Assembly: GCA_015179025.1 (NCBI GenBank)
Contig: WHUX01000279.1
Coordinates: 1 to 61,283, forward strand
Reading direction: 5' to 3'
Source: Terfezia claveryi
Taxonomy: Eukaryota; Ascomycota; Pezizomycetes; Pezizales; Pezizaceae
Length of the DNA stretch: 61,283 nt
Shown one piece after another: positions 12,793 through 22,620 of this stretch. The notes under the pieces were generated by a model. That model made no database searches. It was not told the DNA's origin and saw only the letters and a list, made by a program, of their open reading frames with translations. Every line of letters begins with the position of its first letter. Position 1 is the first letter of the stretch. Position numbers and translations under genes: made by a program.

Positions 12793-13410
12793 TGTAACAA
12801 CCGTGTGTTCAGTTGTCATCACCTGCGATCGCAGGTGACAAGTCATTGCCATGATTGTTGTCTTTGTCTTTGTCATCACCTGCGATCACAGGTGATAGGC
12901 TATTGTTATTATTGCCCTTGGCATCACCTGCGACGTAGGTGATAGGTTATTACCATTGTTGTCTTTGTCATCACCTGCAATCGCAGGTGATAGGTTATTG
13001 TTATCATTACCTTTTCCTTGGCTTCCAAGATAGGGAAGCTTATTTCCCCCATTGCCCTGACCGAGCTATGTATATATAGAGCTTGTCCCTCGTACTGTCA
13101 TTAGATTCCCATCCAACGCCTTGTATATTTAATACAGGACCTTGCCTCTCTCAGTGCTTGTGCACCTCCTTTGTGCACCCCCTTGTCTCGTGAACAGCTC
13201 TGCAGCACAGCTGCCTCCCTCTGATACACGCGGCAGCTACCTCCGCGTGTCTCGTGTCCCTTGCCCTCTGCCTCTCTCGCCCTCGCCCTTGCCCCCGTCC
13301 TAGCCTTTTCCCCTAGTCACACACATAGCCTTCCTACGTGTGTGTCACCCTAGCCTTACCCTTGCCCTCGCATACCCCTTGGTCGCCTTGTCTCCAGAGC
13401 CATCATTACA
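12793..13410 (+). repeat. solo LTR of the Gypsy-D family (618 bp)
   Basis: It begins TGTAACAACCGTG and ends ATCATTACA. From about 13030 on it matches the LTR of Gypsy-D (58542-59104), including the CCTTGTATATTTAATACAGG region, the pyrimidine-rich stretch and the conserved 3' end. The flanks are CATAG (12788-12792) and TATAG (13411-13415), a 5-bp duplication with one C/T difference. The surrounding Gypsy-C reading frame resumes across it. No internal sequence remains, so this is an LTR-LTR recombinant. Confidence 0.88.
12819..12990. repeat. four copies of a palindromic U3 repeat
   Basis: The 20-bp perfect palindrome TCACCTGCGATCGCAGGTGA is at 12819-12838, with variants at 12876-12895, 12924-12942 and 12971-12990. 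They are spaced by about 30-40 bp of T/G-rich sequence. The position is U3, the usual promoter side of an LTR; a protein-binding role is inference. Confidence 0.85.
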
Positions 13411-14261
13411 TATAGTGCCATTCCAACTCATGATCTCTTATTCACTCAGCAATTACCAAATCTGGTTCTATACTCTTTTCATCATCATCCTGGACTCCTA
13501 GTGCCTTTTTAAGGTGGTTACTATTATAGAAGGGCTTATTGAGGGTCTTCAGGTTGTTTTTCCTAGTGTAACAGGAGTTGACAAAGTTTTTGTTTAGGTT
13601 ATGGTAGCCAAGACAATACTTGCATCTTGGTATAACTTTTCCTCCTGTGGTAGTGACATTTGGGAGTTCTGGGCATAGATGAGACCAGTGGCCATCTTGA
13701 TTGCATATGCTGTATTTTTTGATAGTTTTTGTTTGTACTGGATACAGTTTGTTATCAAGGGGGCATTTGTTGATAAGGTGAGTGGTTTTCATACAATTGG
13801 TGTATCTGGGAGGAGGAAATTTAATACCACTGGGGCATTCCTCCTTAAAGTGTCCAAATACCCAACATTTTTTATAAAGATTAATTCCAGAATCTTTGTT
13901 GTTGTATTGGGTATATGTGTAGCCATTTTTACCATATTAGGAACAAAACTGTTGTGTCTGAGTTTTGTGGGAGGAAGATGGGAGGATTTGATCCTCAAGG
14001 GAGGTGTTAGGAAGGGTGCTGACAGAGGATGCAAGTGAGGCTCCTGGAGGAGGAGGAGGCTGAAAGTGCACCTTCTTGTTGTCTGCCTCATCCTTGCACT
14101 TTTGTGAGGCTGCCCTTCTCTTCAAGGTACCTTCAAGAGTGGGGTTCCACTCCTGAAGGTTTTCTACAACCATAGAACTCCTATCAGCCTTTCTCAAGGA
14201 CTGTTCCATCTATTCTGTAGTCATGGGTTTCCTGGCTCTTTCTCATTCCTCAGGTTCATCT

Positions 14262-14640
14262 TATATGTCTCTACAAGCATGAGTTTCTCGCATATATATA
14301 TATAAGTCTCCAAAAGCACGAGTTTCTTGCATATATATATATACATGCCCGCGAATGCATGGATTTCTTATATATATATATATTAGCTCACGAATGCATG
14401 GATTTCTCGCATATATACATATATGTCTCCTCAAGCACGAGTTTCTTGGACATATATATATAAGTCTGCAAAAGCACGAGTTTCTCGCACATATATATAT
14501 AAGTCTCCAAAAGTACGAGTTTCTCGCATATGCCCGCGAATGCATGGATTTCTTGCATATATATATATATGTCTTCAAAAGCATGAGTTTCTCGTATATA
14601 TATATATATGTCTTCAAAAGCACCAGTTTCTCGCATATAT
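14262..14640. repeat. FB1-A central satellite, part left of the LINE
   Basis: Units of about 37-40 bp alternate a short hairpin (CGAG/CTCG-type, around GAGTTTCTCGC) with a CATATATATATATG run and TCTCCAAAAGCA. The strand order matches the other half at 28418-28632. Frames across this array stay open on both strands only because the unit lacks stops; they are not genes. Confidence 0.88.
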
Positions 14641-15338
14641 ACATGGCCCAGACACTGCACCAGGGGTCATCCACCAAAAAAGTGCGGATTCATCTATATC
14701 TCTGCACACAGAAGGCTCCCAGGCACCAAAACAGGCTCACCCAAGAGAGCTCGATACAGAGCACAACATATCCCAGTTTCACATCTCCAAGCCCCCATCT
14801 TCATACTTTCCCCTGTCCTTCACGTTCTAAATTCCCACGATAACCTGCAACTCTTCTGGCCCATACTGTATTTCAGTGTGCTCGCCATATTGAGCAAGAC
14901 TACCCGATCACACCTTCAGGAGCCTATCAGGGATTTGATAACTCCCACACCACTGCCTGACCAATAAGGACCAATAGCAACATACCTTTTCATATGGAGC
15001 AAAGGTATCGAGCCTATCAGGGATTTGATAACTCCCACACCATCGCTCGACAAATAAGGACTAATTGCAATACACCATTCCGGTTAGCCAACGGAACAAA
15101 GGCACCATTGTCGGGCTGACACGTACGGCTACGACACCCGCCACAAGACTCTCCGTCACAATACCCTGCCGTCACAACACTCCGCCGTCATAACACTCCG
15201 CCGTCACAACACCCCGCCAAATCCGTCATGCTATAACACCCCGCCATCACAACACCCCGCTTAACCCGTCACGTGATCTCTAAACCATACCACGCTTCTA
15301 GGGTATAGTTTCACCTGGTAACCCATAACGGTTCGAAC
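14641..15338 (+). other. LINE 5' UTR with two kinds of tandem repeat
   Basis: A unit of about 80 bp (starting GAGCCTATCAGGGATTTGAT) occurs twice, at about 14921 and 15011. From about 15150 to 15270 a short unit around CCGTCACAACACYCCGC recurs six or more times. Tandem promoter monomers are known from other LINE 5' UTRs; a promoter role here is inference. Confidence 0.7.
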
Positions 15339-18300
15339 ATGGCCTTAAGGCGCATGTTCCATCCGATCACTACAGGATGGAAAGACAGCGGATGCCTCGT
15401 TGTGATAATAAAAGGCACCGCATACAGAACTCTTAACAGTTACAGCACATTCGGAGCGGCAGCAATCCAGCCGGAAAGTGTAGATCACGCAATAGCCAGA
15501 GGCCATGAGATCCTAGAGTCGAGTCCAGAAACTCTCCCAGAATTCACGAGAGAAGGGTCTATAGATGAAATCTATGAGGCCTTCCTCGACCCAGAGGTCA
15601 CCGTTCTAGGCATTGACCTAGTAGGGGAGCAAATCTGCGAATCCATCACTGTACGCAACTACCCAGTCCTCTCCATCGGGCAGCGAACGGGCCCAAAACC
15701 AGACGCAGATAGTGATTCGGACTCAGACATGGGCTCGGACAACACAGTAGCTCCAGCTCGCCATCTCTCCCCCACTACGCCAGAAGAGGACGCACGAAGC
15801 CTAGGCTTTGGGGAGATACCTGACTCCCAGGACCAGGATTCTACCGACATAGATATGGAGACAGTTTTCCAGGACTGCCAAGAACTAGAGGACACCCCTA
15901 GTTCCCCCCCTTTACACGAGTTCAGAAATGAAGCACTGGTTGATATAATGAGCAAGGACGACGTGACCAAGAACGGCGATGAGACAATGAGCCGGGATGA
16001 CTTGGTCAATAACTGGGATAGCAGGTCAGCGTTAGAAGGTGACAGGTTTGATCAGCTAGAGATCATAGTTCATAAGACAGTATCAGACAAGGCTGCAAAT
16101 ACCCAGAAGACAGTGTTAGACAGGATCTCCACTGTCCAAAAGACAATAGCAGATGGCTTCTTAAGCCTCGCTGAAGTAAGCAAGGAGGAAAAGGAAAAGA
16201 CGGAAGAACATAGTGGGATCTTAGTGAATATCGCAAATGACATCTCTGGACATTTCGAGACCCAGAGGGAGGAGATGAAAAGAGGACTTCTAAAGCTGGA
16301 GGAGGCTTAAAAGGAGATTAAAGACCTATACAATAATCTCAGAATGGTCTTCAACGAACACATGAGGGCGCAGGGCTTGGAACTAATCAAGTTACAAGAG
16401 CACCTGTTAGCAGGCTTTCACGAAGCAGTAGCAGTGATCAAGGAAGAAGGCAGGGTCAGCAGGGCAAAAGACTCCGAAGACAGACTTAAGCTCTACGAAG
16501 CAATCAGCGAAGTTCACAAGGAGACCAACACAATCAAGAGAGCGATAGAGCATGCAGACTGGCACCCTTACAATACCGGCGGCTCCTCGTGCCAGAGTTC
16601 TGCTGCTCCTAAATCCCCGTTCCCTGACTGGGCATGCCCACCGGGCCTCACACTCCAACTAAATGCTAAACGGAGGCCATACCCACATATTAGACCACCA
16701 TCTCGAGGCAAGATAATGAACTCCAGTACTCCCTTCCCAGCAACTATAGGAGGTCCAGCGGCCACAACCTCAAACCCTTCCCTGGAAGTTATAGACCTCA
16801 GCAATATCAAAGAGACCCCCAGTCCCCCTCCACCATCACCACCTCCATAGAACCAGCTCTTCCTCTCCCTGCCGGTAGCATCTCAGCATCTTCAAAGGAG
16901 GATTCATCAATGGCGGGCAATACCATTTGCTGCAATAAAGAAACAAAGAACCCCACTTTTAACTGCAGCCAGCACGCCCACAACGGCCTCCTACAGGAAT
17001 GCGGAGGGGTCAAGGCCCCATCAACAACTACATATGCCCTCTCTCCACCAGAACACGGCAGTGTAAAGGTACCACCACCCACCAGCAACAGCAGCGGAGG
17101 GGCCAAAGTACCACCAACAACTACACTCGCCCACACCCCATTCGAATGCAACAATGCCAAGGTCCCTCCATCCACGGAAAAAGCTACCCTCCCCAAACCT
17201 TCTCCAAAAAAGGGGTCCAAGCAAAAGCAAAAGGCCACTCCACTAACCCAGCCAGAAGCACCCCAAACTCCGACCCCCTCAATAAGAATATCTCCAGAGC
17301 CAGGCACAAACTCACCCATGAGGAATGGCAGCAAAGCGTGTGAGGAAATTACAATATCAATGATGGAAAACACGATCGACACAGTAAACAAGAACCTTAA
17401 GGCAATGGCCAAACATAAAGAAAGATATCAGAAAGTGGAGGCAAAGACAGCGGCGGAGGAGTAAGGCAAAGCGAAAGATCTGGTGGAGGTGCACCCAAGC
17501 AGGCGTCACTTACTAGGAACATTCAACTCTCCCCAAACTTTTGTTCTACAACCAACAGCACCAGGGCCACGTTCAACAGTATCAGGCTCAGTAAACAAGT
17601 CACTGCCCCCACCATCATCTCCACACAAATGACCACAAACACCTCTGACAGCCAATATGATTATACAGGGCCCCCTGAAGAGAAGAAACGGTAACGGCAA
17701 GAAGACCGATACACCTGGCAAAGCCCATTCGGACTGGGACTCAGCATCAGATTTAGAAGAAGAGGCGGCAGAGGTCCTGGTCTCAGAGTTCGTAATCAAA
17801 TAAGGAAGGCTATTAGATAGAGCAGCAAAAAAAGAGTTACTAGACGATATGAAGGAAACAGGCGAAGACAAGAACAGGTCACCTAGAACTCAGTTTAGAC
17901 TAAAGAATGTAGTCAAAGAGATCGAAAGTCAGGACTCAGACGCAGAGACTACATACAGTGAAGAGGAGTACAGGATAATTGTAGAAGAAGGGTTACAAGC
18001 TACACCAAGCTACAGGAAAGACGAGGCACCATACGTAACTATCGACACGAACCGAAGCGCAATGAATTCTACAACAAGGAAAGGCATGCCAGCTATAAAG
18101 CTCCGGAAATCCAACCCACTCCCAAAGTGGAGACACGAAGCAGCAGCATGATTCAAGGAAGGGACAATTAAGGATCATGAGGATAGAATAACAGCATCCT
18201 CAGAAGCTATTAAAAGATCTAGGATAGCACCCATGGCCCCCAATACACCACCACAGAAGCCAGCTGAAAGAATCTACCCATATAAAGGAGGAGCTACACC

Positions 18301-19153
18301 TCCCACCAAATGCACAGATATCGCACCCATCTAGCATATCGAAAACACCCTCAGCCATATACTCCTCGGCAACTGTGCGAAACTACCAAGTGGTACTGAA
18401 TGGATGAGTAGGTTCATCCAATGTTTTAATACTAAATTGAACAGGCTACTCGACAGCAAAATCAAGGCAGTCAAGGTAGAGGGATTTAGGTCCTACCCTA
18501 CTGAGAGAGAGGTCACGATCACGCACCCGGCTGGTATCTCGAATACGGAAATCATTCGAATGGTAGCGGCTCTAAGGAAAGAACTATTCCCTTCACCTAC
18601 AACGCCACACTATAAAGACGAGGAAGTCATCTCAATCAATCGGGAGACAATCGAGCTGGTCATTCCTGGCCTGTCAGGGGAAAAAGGAGAACAGGCCGGC
18701 GATAGAGTAAAAAAGACTGCTCAATCCTTAGGCCTCCAGCTAGCAGTCCAGTCACCCAAATGGCTGGTAAGAGACAGAAATAGGGGGGACAGCTATGGAG
18801 GAAAGACTTGCTCCCTTAGATTCTCGGTATACAGGAAAGAGTTAATGAAACTGGACTCTCCTATCCCTATTCCACTCCCAGGAAAGGAGGACCTACACGC
18901 CTTCATCTATGAACGCCATAAAGATAAGGCCTTTTATATTAACACTTTAGGGCATACAGTCTCAGAACTACGTCCTACCTTCAGCCCCATCCCAATTGCT
19001 CACGAAACCCACTGTACATACTGTAATTATAACAACCACGAAGCAGAAGTGTGCTACCGCTGCATCAACGATGAAAAGGCTACTAACAAGCATACAAAGT
19101 ATGCAGGGAAAAATACAGCCCGCAAGGGGAAGCAACCCCAATATGAATACTAG
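15339..19153 (+). pseudogene. LINE ORF1 (Gag-like nucleic-acid-binding protein), broken
   Basis: ATG at 15339; natural stop TAG at 19151. The first part (15339-16850, one TAA at 16308) is acidic and then helical/coiled-coil-like around 16030-16560. After a Pro/Ser-rich stretch the frame shifts near a C-rich tract at about 16815-16830 and continues to 19153 with stops near 17462, 17632, 17802, 18149 and 18331. The C-terminal part (18404-19153) is well preserved and ends with a CX2CX4HX4C knuckle (CTYCNYNNHEAEVC) followed by CYRC. At about 1270 codons it is long for a LINE ORF1. The role by family is RNA binding in the ribonucleoprotein. Confidence 0.82.
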
Positions 19154-22100
19154 GACTCATACTAATATTAGGGGAAAGGGGAGGAGGGGGGGGGGAAAGA
19201 GAGATCGAGTCCTGGTTTCTTATTGTAATGTCAACAACAGTAGGATCAACACCCACACCTTTCTAGAAAACGCTAAAGAATCAGATATAATTTTTATTGG
19301 AGAACCTATTATCTACCGCACTGCAGATAACCCCCGTACAACCAACCACCCTAGGTTCAGACGTATCACGACTCTATATGAATACAGCAGGGTTACTGGA
19401 TATATCGCCAATAAACACGTTAGAGCAGCAAGCTCGTACATTAACCATAACATCACACGTATCCACTTAGGGGAGATAACGGTCATAGGAGTCTACTTCA
19501 ATGGAAAAGACTCTACTAGAGAGCTACAAGCAGACCTCGCTAAGATTCCACTTGACTCTAAGTCTCTAGTAATAGGGGACTTTAATAGCCACCACCCTGC
19601 TTGGGGAGGCTAATGTTCCAATCGAGGCGAGATAGTACAAACATGGGCCAGCACAAACCTCCTCACCCAACAAGTAGACTATTAAGCACACACTTTCCAA
19701 CAGGGAGGGTAGAAAAGCCTACTGGACTTAATATTTAAAGGTCTCCAAATACGATGGCAAGACCACCCAAGCCAACACTTATCTTAGATAGGCTCCGACC
19801 ATGTAGTAATCTCAGGCTACATCAAGGTAGACATCCCAGAGACTCGGCAGTACACGACAATCGATTGGAAATGGTGGGAAGCCTACATCAAGAAGGAGGA
19901 GGAAACAACATTCCAACCTATATTCTTCGAGGAGGCATACCAAGTACTAAAAGAGCTTACGCATAACCACCTCATCCACAAGTCGGCAAACAGCCATAGA
20001 AAAAAATGGTGGGACAAAGAACTATCAGAACAATTGGAAAGAACGTACAGAGTAGGGAGAATAGGAGAGGAGTATGAGGAGGAAAGCAGAAAACTCCAGA
20101 GACTTATCAGGAAAAAGAAAAGGGCATGCTGGTAGAAATTCTTGGAAGAGCAAGGGCAACGCCACCCATGGGATATAGCAAGGATAGCTAGAGACCCTTT
20201 TAAGTGCATACTGATTATGGAGGATCTTACCGACAAGGACGGAACAACATTACAGACGGATGACAGCAAGGTCCAAGCATTTCAAAAGCAACACCTAGTT
20301 ACCAGGGAGCAGTCATACCAACCAGCTATAATCGTCGAGTCCCCAGTGGGATACCAAACAGCCGAAGACTCCAGTATTGAAAAGGTAAGAAAAGCCCTAG
20401 GTAAGACCTCGAACAGCTCGGTACTAGGACCGGACGGGATCTCATATCGTCTCACAAAACTCATCAAGGACACCAGACTTGGTACGGCCCTCATTAACGA
20501 TATAGCTAGAGCCTCAAAGGGCAACATCTCCCCTCCCACTTCATTGAGGAACCTATCTATAGTAATGATTCCCAAACCAGGCAAAGACCATTCACAGGTT
20601 AAAGGATAGAGACCAATTGTATTATCAAATAGAGTGGGCAAGCTACGGGAGAAACTAATAGCAGATGAACTCTAGTAGCAAAGCAACCTCTTCTATGAAC
20701 TACAATACGGTTCACGAAAGGGCAGGTCAGCTATAGACACAATGATGATCACAGTCTCAATGGCAGAAAAGGCACTGGAAGAAGGAAAGAAAGCTACCCT
20801 GCTTGGAAAGGACATAGTCTCGGCTTTCAATAATATCTATAGGGAAAAGCTAATCCAGATTCTCCAGGAGAAGGACACACCTCCGAGAACAGTAAGATTC
20901 ATCAACCAGTTCCTCCAACCACGCTCCTTCCCTATCGCTTGGGATGGATTAACAAGAGGACATAGACAGATAGATCAAGGAGCACCTCAAGGCAGTCCTC
21001 TTTCACCAGTCCTATAGTTAATCTACATAATACACACCTTAGAAAGAGTCATGGAGATCTATATCCAACCCTCTCAACCAGTAAGATCAAGCAGCCGACT
21101 GAATAATGACAAATTACCAGCAAATCCTCCATTACCAGTCATCCAGTTGTTCTCATATGTAGATGATGTCAACTCCCTCATCGTGAGTAGCCACAATACC
21201 AGAAACCACAACTTATTAGTCCAGAATGTAGGGAGAGTACTCGATGAGGTAGCACATGAGAATGAACTCCAATGGGACCCAAGCAAGGAGTCTAGACTAG
21301 ACTTCCACAGTAAGGGCAAGATTAAGTACTGCAAAACCCTAGGCATCACGTTAGCCAACAACCTCTCATGGAAGGCACACATCACACAGAGAACTTCGAA
21401 GGCACAGAAGGTTTTAAAGGTACTCAATAGCCTAGGAAACCAAAATGGGGGCATGAATCCAATCGCTCTCAGATCCCTCTACACAAGGTGCATAAGAACT
21501 ATCTTCACTTGGGGAGCGGAGCTGCAGAAGCCACAAGAGTTTCAACTTTTGCAGCCAATGCAACGTCTAGAATATCAAGCTCTATAGAAGATCACTGGAG
21601 GTTTCCATGGCTCGAGTCACTAAAGTCTAAGATGGATCGCCAATATCGAACCACTACAAGAGAAGATAGAGGATATGAAGCGATGCTGGGCGGCAAGAGC
21701 AGTCAGGATGGGTGATAAACAAGTGAAGAAATTCATCGAAGAGGACACATCATAGTGCCAGAGCAAAGACTTACACCACAAGAGAACCTCAATTTCGGAG
21801 GCATTCTACCTAAATGGCGGAGACCCTCATAAGCTCTCATGGGGGGATAGAGAGGACACTACACCTTTCCCCATTATCCACCGAACAATCATAGATCCGA
21901 AGTCTAAATCCTCTAAACAGCTAGGCAGTTGGGCAGCAGGAATAGGATCAATACTAGAGGAAGGATAGAGGACGTACTATACGAATGGTACCGGAAGGAA
22001 AGGGATAGTAGCAAGTGGAGTCCACAGCGAAGACCGCAGAGGAGGCACAATGGAGGATTATAGTGGCTATCAGGGGGACCAAGCAACAGTAGCAGATGGC

Positions 22101-22620
22101 AAACTCTTTGCGATGCAAATAGCCCTACAACAGGAAAATACGGACATGCTAGCAATTTTATCTGACTCCCAGGCAGCGATACAGGCAGTCCAAAATATAA
22201 GTTCGGGGTCCTCACCCAGATCTAGTATTGAAAAAGGTATCAAATCCCTCATTATGTCTAACCAGCACAGGGACCTTCAGATATCATGAGTCAGAGGACA
22301 CTTAGGCATCCCAGGCAATAAGAAGGCAGACCGATCAGCAAGCCTACAGTCACACCTAGGCAAATTCGTAGGGAAAAAACGCATGATAACAGAAGGAGGA
22401 TTACGTGCAACCTCCAAAGCCAGGCGAAAAGAATCAAGGACCAGAACAGGCTTTGGGTGGAGGAGAGTGGAGTGGAATTGGCAGACTCTTTAAGCTTACA
22501 TGTGGCTACGTACCAATAGAGGTCCACAACGGAGCTAGTTACACCATATCGGTAAATCAGAATCAGCAGAGTGCCCATGCGGCCACCCCACTGAAACTAG
22601 AGAGCACATGTTCTGTCCCA
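19143..22620 (+). pseudogene. LINE ORF2: AP endonuclease, reverse transcriptase, RNase H
   Basis: ATG at 19143 overlaps the ORF1 stop (ATGAATACTAG). The endonuclease has VSYCNVNNSR, GEPII, VIGDFNSHHPAWGG and GSDHVVISG (19197-19840). RT has LGPDGISYRL, RPIVLSN, LGKDIVSAFNNI, QGAPQGSPLSPVL and FSYVDDVNSL (20400-21300), with YVDD intact. RNase H has YYTNGTG where YTDGS-like is usual, then ILSDSQAA and RGHLGIPGNKKAD (21970-22345). The C-terminal zinc motif CPCGHPTETREHMFC lies at about 22573-22616 and runs into FB2. The whole gene is in one frame with about 16 stops: by my count eleven TAG, four TAA and one TGA. Confidence 0.9.

Larger units (their letters stand above)
10942..14261 (-). pseudogene. 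pol: Gypsy-C pol, C-terminal half: zinc-knuckle linker, integrase, chromodomain
   Basis: Minus strand. From the high-coordinate side: a linker with four zinc-knuckle-like motifs (13440-13900), including CWVFGHFKEEC, CMKTTHLINKC, CNQDGHWSHLC and CKYCLGYHN. After a solo LTR (12793-13410) comes the integrase zinc finger (about 12460-12700, ending CETCQITK). The integrase core (11990-12410) has MAIDFLS, the D of VSD-DLLF and the E of SERKNRTI, so all three catalytic residues remain. The integrase C-terminus is 11640-11990. A chromodomain (about 11320-11480) reads KYEAERVLEFR...YKVKWKG. The stop (TAA) is at 10942-10944. The first half of pol is absent: the copy ends abruptly at FB1-A. Stops are TAG/TAA. 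Confidence 0.85.

Noticed and set aside
16807..17412. 201-codon minus-strand frame
   Set aside because: Antisense of the Pro/Ser-rich part of LINE ORF1.
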